This document shows, piece after piece, positions 37,070 through 46,954 of a stretch of 64,000 nucleotides of DNA (within the stretch, counting starts at the first letter, position 1; each line of letters begins with the position of its first letter). The position numbers and the translations under genes were made by a program. This DNA is from Angiostrongylus vasorum (Eukaryota; Nematoda; Chromadorea; Rhabditida; Metastrongylidae). The notes below the pieces were generated by a model. It made no database searches and was not told where the DNA came from. It saw only the letters and a list, made by a program, of their open reading frames with translations. The stretch is from positions 2,450,501 through 2,514,500 of the forward strand of contig JADANN010000018.1 of assembly GCA_018806985.1 (NCBI GenBank). Direction: 5' to 3'.

Positions 37070-37610
37070 CGACTTTCCTTTAACCTCAGTTTGAGTAGTC
37101 AACATGCATTCTTGCATTGAAAAGCATACAGAAGCTCGATAAACAGCCTTATTCTGCTAACGTTTCGACGTCTTGGACTTCATCAGAGCCAACGATACGG
37201 GTCCATGGACCCAACTGCTCGTCTTCTTGATGGTTATACCGAAGTTAAAAGAAAGTTTGTTTCGAAATATTGTTATGCTCTATGCAACCTGATAATGATG
37301 CCGGCTTCTGTGGGATGAATTATCTGGAAAAAACAAGTCGTTATCACTGGACAATCACTGCTGTCACCAACCAAACGTCCTGTATAAAAGAGCATGGCCA
37401 CGTGAGTTTGCCCCCATTCGTGAGATGCTCCAATGAAAAAGATCCGACTCGGCATGAAGATAAAGACGGCACGTCGAGAGGATGAACAACTGTGGACCAT
37501 CGCCTCGGATCACCGACTCTGATGAAGACGATGGCGTCGAAACGTTACCCGAATGAAGCTGTTTATCGGCTTTGTGTAAGCTTATCAGTGTTTCAGATTT
37601 TCGTGTAGGC
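37070..37610. mobile_element. Foldback element, subfamily 2
   Basis: The left arm (ACCGACTTTCCTTTAACCTC ... GCTAACGTTTCGACGTC ... CTTCATCAGAGCC) is the reverse complement of the right arm (CTCTGATGAAGACGATGGCG ... GAAACGTTACCCGAATGAAG). It shares the terminal block and the ACGTTTCG core with subfamily 1. Confidence 0.8.
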
Positions 37611-38379
37611 ATACAATTCTCCCTAACCATATAGGCTCATCATTCTAGTGGATAGTAACTAAAATAAAAATCGAGCAGCTACGAAAAATTAGAGTATGAC
37701 TTCGTGAGTGCTTTTTAGAACAATCTTATGTTAGAAATATTAGTGAAATACCTCGATATTTGAATGGCCCATTTATGCGGTTTACTAGTAGTTGTCTGGT
37801 GACCAGTGCAATTTCTTTTGGAGTTTATCACGAAAGCTGTGGTGCTAACACTTTCCAATCTGATTACCATCTCCCAGCTAATAGCAGAGTTGCTGCCGAC
37901 GCATCAGTGGCTTCAGCAGTAGCCCATTCCAAGCTCGGCTTTCAAGTGAAGATGTTGGACTCCTTCTCTGCTTAGAAAACAATCCTGGAGTGATGAACTT
38001 TTTGCTCTACGACGGAGTTCGATACCAAGGAACATCCACACCAGCCAGCCAGAATGAGGTGCTGAACCAGTCAAAGATAGGAGAAAAATCTGATTCCTTA
38101 GATTATAGACCGTCCATGGATGCTTACTAGAGAATGACAAAGTAGATTTCCGGTGCAAAATGATTCGCTTGGAATTCCTGTAATTCAATAAGACAGTCGT
38201 GACCGTCTAGCCACACGACGCATCCAGCACATTTAGAGGAGGACCGAATGTCATTTCCCAGTGATCCAAATCGTAATAGAGCATTCTTTAACAACAGTCA
38301 TTCTGTGATTGTTTTCTAGTTATCTATTACATTGCATTTGCATTTTACATAACCTGTTATCAGATCCAGTGTGAGAAAC

Positions 38380-38650
38380 CCAGCATTTCTTGCATTCCAT
38401 TCATTCCCTCGCCTCTGTCACCCACGACGGTCTTCAAACCTTCCACGTGTGGCTTCGACTGCTGCATGAGGACTTTCTTCTTCCATATGAATGTTGTGAT
38501 TTTGATTGGTTCAGTTGACTCTCCCTGCAGTATTAGAAAAGCCGAACTAAGGGGTCTCCTCGTGGATTGGAGGGAGTGAGTTGTGCCCAGACAAGCCTAG
38601 TACCTACTTTCCGGTCCCGGAGGGATGGAAGAGTTAGTGATTCTAGAATC
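38380..38650 (-). mobile_element. SINE B copy, head truncated
   Basis: Contains CATTCCATTCATTCCCTCGC, GATTGGAGGGAGTGAGTTGT and GGTCCCGGAGGGATGGAAG, then ends before the tRNA-like part. Confidence 0.75.
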
Positions 38651-39339
38651 ACTCATTTTTTACTCGATGAAATGTCACTCTTATCCAAAAACTGCTTTAC
38701 GCGGCTGCATAATAAAATTTAACAATAATAAGAAAAGGTCCTCAAGGAACCAAAAGAAAAAAATGCAAAAAAATAAAAAAAACTACGGCTCCTAAAGTGG
38801 TTTGGTACTCACAGTGAACTTGGATCTGACTAAAGAATAAGAATTCTTGTAATATATGGTTATCGGACGACTCAGAAGCTTAGTAATGCAACAGCCCATC
38901 AGTTTGAGCTAACTATTGATAGGCTGCCTATTCCCGACGTGAGAAGAAAAACCATTTGTGTCTTCTTTAAACATTCCTGATGATTTCATTCTTCAATATC
39001 GATTACATCTAAGATTTGAATGCATTATACGATTAGAACTCCGAAACACCAGACATGGCAGTGAGTTGATTTATGACTGTGTTCTTAATCTCTTTAATAA
39101 GCTCATGCTGTGATGAGAAGTCGTGAAACATCCGATGAACGCCTTGTTGCCGTTCTTCGCACTCCAGCAACTGAAACCTTTGATGCTATCGTGGTCCCGA
39201 AACCTGATACTGAGAGTAATTCCTCCAGTAGAGAATGTTGAATCCAATGAAGCACAACGGAAACAGAGCTCCTGAAAATGAACTGCTGCTGTCATATTGG
39301 GATCAAGCAATTGCAGAATATCTGATCTAACATAGAAAA

Positions 39340-39412
39340 CAGCGACAACGATCCAAACGATGCGTAACGAAGTCGAATGCACGGCGCATCCCTTGGGGAT
39401 TGATCAATGCCC
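39340..39412 (+). mobile_element. SINE A fragment (tail end)
   Basis: Reverse orientation of the tail-side block: TGCACGGCGCATCCCTTG, then GATTGATCAATGCCCTGAGG. It overlaps a long minus-strand open frame that should not be taken as a gene. Confidence 0.6.
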
Positions 39413-39937
39413 TGAGGTTCATCCCTTTTAATGGCCTTTTCAGAGAACAAACTAATCAATTTTCAAAGTTATCGATGCAGTAAGTCTTGTTAAGCAGTAG
39501 CTAATGAAGGCCGCTCCGTTTGCTTCACAGCAAGACTTTTCATGGTTAAGAAAAAAACGACTTACTAGAGACAAGATCGGTCTTTTTGGCATTATCAACT
39601 GCTTCAAGCCGTTGTCTGATCCACGCCACTACGCAACAGTTCCGGCCCCACCGTCGCAATGTGCCAATCCTGTAAATAGTCACAATTCTTCGATGGTTTC
39701 ATTTAAAAAAAATCAAGGTCTTTTTGATTTTTGGTGGCGCTATAATTGCGTCACATCCGTCTTTTATTATAGAAATATTGGAGCCACAAAAGTGTTTTTA
39801 TTCATTTGCACAAATGAATCCTTTCAGTAACAAGTACCACATCTCACCCTATCCCATATAAAAAAATACAGATATGTTAACTTTCTATTTGCTGTCTATT
39901 AAAAAATTTTTTTACGGTGGAGTATTATGTGTGATAC

Positions 39938-40100
39938 AACCACAATGAGGCTGAGCTATTTGCAAAACTTCGCACCACAGATGTCTGCGGTGAGCAGCGA
40001 ACGCGTTTTTTACCATTTCCGGGGGCTAACTCGCTCACCGCCGCACCATGTAGGTCTTTCGTTTCGTCTGTCTCTCAGCAAGTTCTACCGATCTACTGGA
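39938..40100 (-). mobile_element. SINE C copy
   Basis: CACAATGAGGCTGAGCTATT, GATGTCTGCGGTGAGCAGCG, TCTGTCTCTCAGCAAGTTC. It is followed after about 80 bases by a SINE B copy. Confidence 0.78.
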
Positions 40101-40179
40101 GTGCAATATATAAATTCTGAAGCACAGATATGTTCAAGAATTTCTTGTAAGGATTCTACAAATATTTTTTTGTTTTGAT

Positions 40180-40540
40180 TTATATGACCCGTCTTCATGT
40201 CTACTATGTGGATCCCAGCACTTCTCACATTCGAATCGTTTCAACGCATCCACTGTTCACGAAGATCTACCAGCTTTTACGTGTAGATTTTGAGTATTTT
40301 CATTTCGTCTTCAACGTTCTAGAATGCTGGTCGAGTCGATTCTCCGCGGAGTCTTGGGATAGCGGGGATGGAGCATTACCAGGAGCGCGAGCGGACTGAA
40401 GAGAGTGGTGTTTTCTCGGACAAATCCGGGATACCAATTTCTCGACCCCGGACGGATGAGAGGCTTGGTTGGCCCGGAGCGGAAACAAACTAGCACCATC
40501 TTCGTAATGATGGATAACTAACACTGTGCTATCCGCCCCT
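40180..40540 (-). mobile_element. SINE B copy, full length
   Basis: Reverse of the copy at 25826: starts GACCCGTCTTCATG, body CTGGTCGAGTCGATTCTCC, and ends with the head GTGCTATCCGCCCC at 40540. Confidence 0.85.
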
Positions 40541-42049
40541 CATTAAGTTTCGGAAAACTGTGTTTATTTAGAAACTCGTCAAGAAATTGAACAACATCGA
40601 TGCTAAGAACTGCAAATAACTTTGGCCAAAGATTTGAAGAGGTCAAAACAACTTAATCGCAGAAAAAGAGGCTGTTCTTTTAGTTTACAGATGGTAAACT
40701 TACGTCATAATATCATTAGATTCAGTTTAATATCATTCCTCTTTGGACATCAAAACTCTTCCAGTTCTGTATTCACTTCCATTGACAACAAGTAAGTGTA
40801 TACGACTCCTGCATTCACCTATTTCTTGAACGTGGTGTTAGCACTAGCAGTTCAGCAACATCGTCAAAACGCTTCTGTTTCACCCACACGTCGCTGTCCA
40901 TATTCGTTCCGTAATCCATCTGAAAGATCATACGTCCACTCGAATACGATAAACGCCGCAGTCAAAAATTCATAACGTTTCGTATGATATTCACGAAGAA
41001 AAACCGAGCACTCTAAAAGATGATACCGAGAAATCAAATCTAGAAACTAAAAAATTGAAATGACTCACCCTGGTATACGGAAGAATGACCTGCTGATTAG
41101 AAAGCATCAGCGAACTGGCACGTGGATTTGCTCGACTTGCTGCAAACTGCCCACATTTCTTATAGAAAGGTATTACGAATAAGGTGCTGGGAGTCGATCA
41201 ATTCCTGAGGGACACCCCATGCATTCAACTCCTTCAAAAATCGTAGAGGTGATTGCATGCCTATCTGACCCATATCGCGACATCTGATGGCCTATCGTTA
41301 TGCCAAGTTTGTTTTTTTGTCGTTTTGTCGTTTTTTAATATAGCACATAACGTTATTCCTGAATTATTACTGTTGCAGAAAGTTTATTTACGCAAGTCTG
41401 AGATATTGCTCAGCGAAAACACGAACGGGTCTCGCGTGGCGTCTTCCTACGAATTCGAGCAATATGCTCAAATCTAGTGGTCATTCGGTGCGGAGAACAG
41501 AGTCTGAGACCTAATTTCTATAGCAACTACGGCAAATGTTTCGAAAGGTTTAGGATTTGCTTATGAGCATCTCTTGCAATTCGTTTTTCTGCAGTTTATT
41601 ATGTGATACGCAGAGAGCTATTACAAGGAGGCGTGGCAACCATGATTATTTATTCCAACGTGACCCTAGTTTGCAGACAGCTCATTCGATAGTGTCTTTG
41701 GTTCTTCCTTCTTAATTCCGAAGCATGGTTTAAATATTTGTAGTACTCATGTATGAAGATCTCCCAACTGGCTCATTTGCGTTTTTAAGAGATAATGAAC
41801 CATGTGTGCTAAAATCGGTACACGTCTCTTCAGCAACTCAGGAATTTTTCGCCGCATTGCTTGCTTTCTATCTATAGCTTGTCCAGCATAGATGTTATGC
41901 TTTCCTCTGGACCAGCTAATTTTGCGACGAGGAACAACTGATTTCGAACAGAGTATAAAGCAGAGAGTGTGGCTAGTGAAAAATGTTCTTAGCTAAATGT
42001 TGGAATTATCTCTTACGGGAAGTTTTTAGCAGCGATCAAATGAGGATAA
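40541..42049. other. No recognised gene
   Basis: AT-rich, with one SINE A fragment. I looked on the minus strand for the missing GluCl M4 exon and did not find it. Confidence 0.4.
41187..41300 (-). mobile_element. SINE A fragment (tail half)
   Basis: Contains TCGATCAATTCCTGAGGG, CCATGCATTCAACTCC and GTAGAGGTGATTGCATGC, then loses similarity before the head. Confidence 0.75.
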
Positions 42050-42609
42050 GATGCACACCAGACCAGTGGATTTTCCTCGCTCTAGGGACTCGTTGAACAC
42101 TAAGGGCTTTGCAAAAAAAAACTCTGACCATCGGGTCCGCGATCTTCCTGCTCTATGCTAGACATCGCGAAGAATCCAGCTGCTAGCGGCTCTTCTCAAT
42201 CTGTTGTCTTTCATACGCATTACGTTTCCGATCCAGCAGATTTTCGACAGCTTGGCACACAGAACGACATCCTTGATTTTTGATCGTCGACGCAGATAGG
42301 AGCTTCGGATCCCATCGCTTACTTGTGTGGAACGGGATACTCCTAGCATCGCCCTTTCGACTGCGCATTCGACAACGCTAAGTGACCTTTCATCCTGCTT
42401 AAGCAGCGACCAGGTTGCTGACGCATACGTTAGGGCAGGAAGGACCGTTGAGTCGAAATGGTGGGCACGGAGTCGGGTGTTCTTTGTCCTCTTCACTACA
42501 TCCTCGATGCTCTTGAAAGCTCCCCAAGCCGCTCGTTTCCTTCTGCTCAGCTCTGGAGCTAAGTCGTTCAACATCTTGATTTCCCGATCTAGACAGATAT
42601 AACTGGAGT

Positions 42610-42876
42610 CGTTTTCTTGTTCAGCAAAACTCTCAAGGTTGAGTCATCAACCTTATGCGACTATAATCAGCTGTTCTAATCTTCCTCATTGGAAGGCACA
42701 TAAAAAAAAGCGGCTCTGAAGAAGGCGATACTGCCGAAACGTCAGCTACTGTTGTATGGTTTTGTGTTTTTTATGGAAGTAAATTTATGCTGTTTAACAA
42801 CCTCGCGATTGCTGAACAAGAAAACTACGCATTCATATTCCAATGCCGAGGTCAATAGAAAGTCGATCCTGGGAAC
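42610..42876. mobile_element. Foldback element, subfamily 1, inserted in RTE copy 1
   Basis: Carries the palindrome centre and one complete arm ending ...gatcctgggaac. The other arm is reduced to about 17 bases. The flanks are tataactggagt at 42598-42609 and 42877-42888. The interrupted RTE frame resumes exactly on both sides. Confidence 0.9.
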
Positions 42877-43538
42877 TATAACTGGAGTATTCGGAGATAT
42901 TTGTTCCGTTGAGTGTGAATGGGGCATATGAAACTAATGCGTTCTTTATGAGCGCCGTTTTTGTGATATTTAGCAAAAACCAATATTTTCACAGCCACTA
43001 TCAAAGTCAAAAAGCATTCGCTTCGCTTGGCTAATGCTCGATGTTATAAGAACGATGTCTTCAGCAAATCGAAGATCTTACAATTGTCGACCATCGATTC
43101 TCACTTCCACGTAGTGCCATTCCAGTGTTCGCATGAGGTTCTCGAGGTTGGCGGTAAATATTTTTGGCGAGAGCGTATACCCTTCCCTAACCCCTCTTTT
43201 TACGTCGATCTGTCGGTTATTTTGGTTTCGAAGTTTTCATGCAGTTCACAAAGAATTTCTACACACTGAAAAGGGTTGAGAGCTCCCATAACTGGTTCCG
43301 TCTCAAATGAGTGGAAGTTTTTTTCTTAAATCGATAGCAGCGAAACAGACGGCCTCTTGTAATCTCGCGACACTTCATTGAGTCTTGTTATCGTGTCGAT
43401 GTGGCCCATCGTATTAAATGTTTTTCAAAACCTTGCTTAATTACGTGGCTATCCTTCGTCCATTATGTTGTGAATCCTGTTTAGGATGACTCGAGTGAAG
43501 AGTTTGCAGACGACAGACAGCAAGCAGATTGGGCTGTA

Positions 43539-43822
43539 AAAAAATAAAAGATAAAGCTCTCGGCATTGATCAATTCCTGAGGGATGCGCCATGTATTCGA
43601 CTTTAGTAAATATCGCTTGGAGGTGAGTGAATGCATATCTGGACTATACAATGACTCGCGGTGAGCTAGCGATGTATCGAGACAGTGATGCTATTCTTCT
43701 AGACAGGTCTGGTACCAATTTGTCAACTCCGGAGAGAAGAAGGGATTGGTGGGCTAGGGGTGCTGGAATCGATCCCTATGTGTATTGCAGGGCGCCTCCG
43801 ACCACTGCGCCACACGCGTCCT
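43539..43822 (-). mobile_element. SINE A, full length, inserted in RTE copy 1
   Basis: The minus strand starts with a tRNA-like head (GCGTGTGGCGCAGTGGTC; B-box-like GGATCGATTCC) and ends in a T-rich tail (GCTTTATCTTTTATTTTTTT). It is flanked by a perfect 17-base duplication, aagcagattgggctgta, at 43522-43538 and 43823-43839. That defines the element and shows it landed in an existing RTE. Confidence 0.93.
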
Positions 43823-45303
43823 AAGCAGATTGGGCTGTAGTTGCAGATGTCGTAGAGGTCACTCTTTTTGAACAATGACACGGCCTTGCTGGTCTTCCAT
43901 TGAAAGGGAACCTTGCCTTCTGACAGATAGCGTGCGAAGTGCCGGGCCAGTGTACTGATGAGTACTGGAGGAAAGTTCTTCGGGTGTTCAGGAATTATCT
44001 TCTCTGGACAAGGTGTTGTTCAATTCTTCCCGGACGAAATAGCATGACGGATTTCGCAAGAGACAACCGGTGAGACGATGTACCCACCCATCTCTATTTC
44101 GTATGGGGGCAGAAGGACGTGACTATATATGAGATCGGAGTAGTAATCGTGAATGATTGTCTCCATTGCTTTTCTGGAAGTTCTAACTGTTCGGTATGGG
44201 CGTCGGGATACAACCAACTTTGTTTTGCAATTGACAAAGCATCAATGGGCTTTGCGAATGCTTTGTTTCGACCATAACTTTTGCTGTTCTACCTTTTAGA
44301 TCTCCTTTTATAGTTTGCCTGCATTGTTTTGTAAGTTAGGACGTGAGTTTGTGGCTGCACGTAGCATTTGCAATTCGATGTTGGCCTATCAACTCGGATG
44401 TTTCTACAAACAGGCTTCTCTTCGTGAGTTTTGAACTCTCAGCTCCCTTAGCTCTATCGTGAAGATGTTGAACAAACCGATCCTCGTCGATGGTTTCCAC
44501 GTTCAGAGTTGAGGGTGGAACCTCTGGAACTGGGAGTTACCATGAGTGGTCTTGGTCGTCGTAATAAATTTAGACAGACGTATACCTTTCTGGTTCCATT
44601 CTAATCCGTGGGTTCCAATGCGACGTGGTGGAGTCGTTTTTAGGGGTTTAGTCTTAGCGCTAAAACATCCAATGATGACCTTAGAGAATGTATGGTTTTC
44701 TCTGTAATATAGGACTGCTCCTAGCCTATATAGAACGGTTCGACTTTTTCTTCGGCATAGCTTGATGTCGGTGCGTAAACAACGAAAATTGTCACAGCCG
44801 CTTCTGATTCACATATCTTCTACCGTGAAAAGTCCGATATGGATTGTTAGTTGTTCGAATTAATCATGTTGACGAGAACGCCAACGTCGTTGCCTCTTTC
44901 ATCCTCACCTGCATGATCAGAACCTCTCCAGCGGACTCAGATGGAAGTGAACGTTAATTACAGGTACAGATCGTCGGGTTGGGCCGTGCAGATTTAAGCA
45001 CCCCTAGAAAGACCTCAGATTTCAGCAGCCTCTCTGTACTATTCGTACCGAACGCTGCCGCATCGCGGGTTTCCTCGTGGCCAGTGGAACGAGGCACTGA
45101 CTACTTAGGTGTAACTCGCTGTATGGAAACATTCTAAATAGTAGCTTTCCCTACAACGGCTGCATCTAATGCTAACCTTTCCAGCAGGTGCAGCAGTGCA
45201 TTTGCGATCGCACTGCCCTGTAAGTTGTTTAGAACATCGCACACATTGTCCACAATTTTTCGAAATTTCTCATCCAATTTAACGCAGGTATACGGTTATC
45301 CTG

Positions 45304-45717
45304 AAGGTTTTAGATGAGACTTTCTCCACGTACTCGATAGCGATCGTCTTTGTGTTCATCAGGCACTTCTGAGTGATAAAATGGAAGAATTGCTGTACGT
45401 ACCTGAACTTCACGATAAAATGTGTGCCTAAACAACGAAGAATCAGCTGTCGTTAAGATGTGTCTTTCTATGCAGTAAACCTTATCTAAGAAGAGACTGT
45501 ACCAACTATCGGTATATGAGTGTCTTCCCGCATCTGACCAACCGTGCAGAGCTTTGATCATTTGAGAATGCAACACCTCTCTACTCATGGAGGGATTGCC
45601 ACCAGCATACTCCACAATTCTATAAGGGTACTCGCCGCTCGAAGCTGAAGTCGAAGCCGCTGTCAGTTGGCACGGCTTAAGGTCATAGTCATTTTGTTGA
45701 GCGAGAAGTAAATATAC
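45304..45717 (-). CDS. Unrecognised long open frame downstream of GluCl M3 exon
   Basis: The minus strand is open for about 135 codons (QQNDYDLKPCQLTAASTSAS, then SGEYPYRIVEYAGGNPSMSR, and on to RYRVRGESLI). A TTCAG acceptor lies early in it and a possible GTACGT donor near its end. Its position just downstream of the M3 exon on the same strand makes a cytoplasmic-loop exon conceivable, but no M4 follows and I see no homology. It borders the 5' end of an RTE copy. Confidence 0.3.
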
Positions 45718-45937
45718 TTAGCTCAGCAGAATTAGCGAAACAGTATACAAGGAAATTCCTTACAAGCACTAAAGTCGATAGCATCAAGATAGAGGGAAGA
45801 AGATAACTATACGGGGGCATAGAATGATGAAAACTTTCATAAGCGGGCGCCTTATACGCCTCGATTTTCTAGAATATTCCTCAAAGAAATCGTAGAACCA
45901 CGACTTTGATTTCTGTAATAAAAATTATCCTCCCAAA

Positions 45938-46235
45938 TGTTTACCGGCTCATCATGGCTGGGAGGTGTTCTCGGGTGTCGGGCTGCGATGTACAGCGGGA
46001 AGATTCATCCCCCCAGCCGGGTCTCCCAAGCTGACAAAGAGTCCAGCGTTTCGATCAGGAAGCCTAGCTAAGGTAAACCAATACCAGGATCCACCGGCGT
46101 CTTTGTACCAAACGCAAATGTCCTTCTAATCCACAACGGCGACGATTGCCTGTCGTGATGACGACTTGGGGCAGACCTTGGCCGGAGTGACGTCGGAATT
46201 CAAAGGAACGCAATGGCTATGGCTAGACTAGAAAA
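45938..46235 (+). mobile_element. R element copy, 3' end decayed
   Basis: Head CATCATGGCTGGGAGGTGTT, body CCAATACCAGGATCCACC. Similarity fades after GAACGCAATGGCTATGG and no tail is visible. Confidence 0.8.
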
Positions 46236-46809
46236 ATCTCCAAAAAATCTTATAAAAAGTCGTATATAGAAAATGGAGAGATGGACTTAAACTAACTAAA
46301 AACATACTCCTAAATATTTACACCGATGTGCTGGGCAATTGAACTATAATAGAATACACAACATATAGTGGCAATATTACACACCCTTAGAGAGAGCAAG
46401 CAAAGCATCATCTATAAATTTCCGCTGTTCGCAACCCTACACCCTTTCTGGTTATCGAAAATTTATCGCTTACTGTCGAAAAAAGAAACCACTCCTACCT
46501 TGTCTAAGTCGCAGAAGAGTTTTATTGCTTTTAAATCAAAAATGATGTCAAATTTGTTGAAACAAACTGGTCTGACTTTGCTGGCATTTTTTCAATGCCA
46601 TAAGTTCCTTAACTGTCTAGCTGTAGCGAGAAATATGTTCTGGTGCTCTTAATAAGCGCAAACAAGAACGCTATTTAGCACTCGATTTTTTCTTTCCATC
46701 ATTTCTCTAGCATCTACTAGACAGCTAAAGCCGCTCAAATAAATCTAAAAAAGCGAAAAAATTTTGTGTTGCAATTTTAAGGCTCTTATGGGAAATGACT
46801 GGAACTTGC

Positions 46810-46954
46810 CTTTGTGGAATGCTCTAGTAGAGATGTATGTCACCCAGGCAAATTCAAGTAATGCGCCGAAGATGAACATGAGGCAGGCTCCAATCCAGAC
46901 GTCGATCGCCTTCGTGTACGACACCGGTGGCAGTTTGGCATTGATACCGGAAGC
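46810..46954 (-). CDS. GluCl exon: M2-M3 loop, M3 and start of intracellular loop
   Basis: The acceptor is TTTTATATATAG. The exon reads [20 protein letters not shown], then [20 protein letters not shown], then ISTRAFHK, the M2-M3 linker, the whole of M3 and the start of the cytoplasmic loop. A glycine is present in FGALLE; a glycine in M3 is reported as important for ivermectin sensitivity in this family, though I did not verify the exact position. No GT donor fits well. The best is AAAG|GCAAGT at 46804-46809, which would be a GC-AG intron. Downstream exons with the rest of the loop and M4 were not recognised. Confidence 0.93.

Larger units (their letters stand above)
37611..39937. other. No recognised gene; repeat relics
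   Basis: Contains SINE B (38380) and a SINE A fragment (39340). The plus frame at 39504-39830 might hide an exon (PLSDPRHYATVPAPPSQCANP before a GTAAAT), but support is weak. Confidence 0.4.
42050..45100 (-). mobile_element. RTE-type LINE copy 1, degenerate, with two nested insertions
   Basis: Read on the minus strand, this copy starts with a damaged AP-endonuclease domain ([13 protein letters not shown] at about 44770; the expected GDFNAK region reads GCFSAK at about 44670). A linker follows (44217-44020), then the reverse transcriptase. The catalytic FADD box reads FAED (43057-43068). The C-terminal domain follows (LAPELSRRKRAAWGAFKSIE, 42158-42574), then RTRWSEFF near 42100. Part of the endonuclease, including the catalytic Glu motif, is deleted. 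A SINE A interrupts it at 43539-43822 and a foldback element at 42610-42876, both with target-site duplications. It cannot be autonomous. Confidence 0.93.

Noticed and set aside
39071..39382. 103-codon minus frame with a signal-peptide-like start
   Set aside because: Its start lies in a SINE A fragment, so the apparent signal peptide is repeat sequence.
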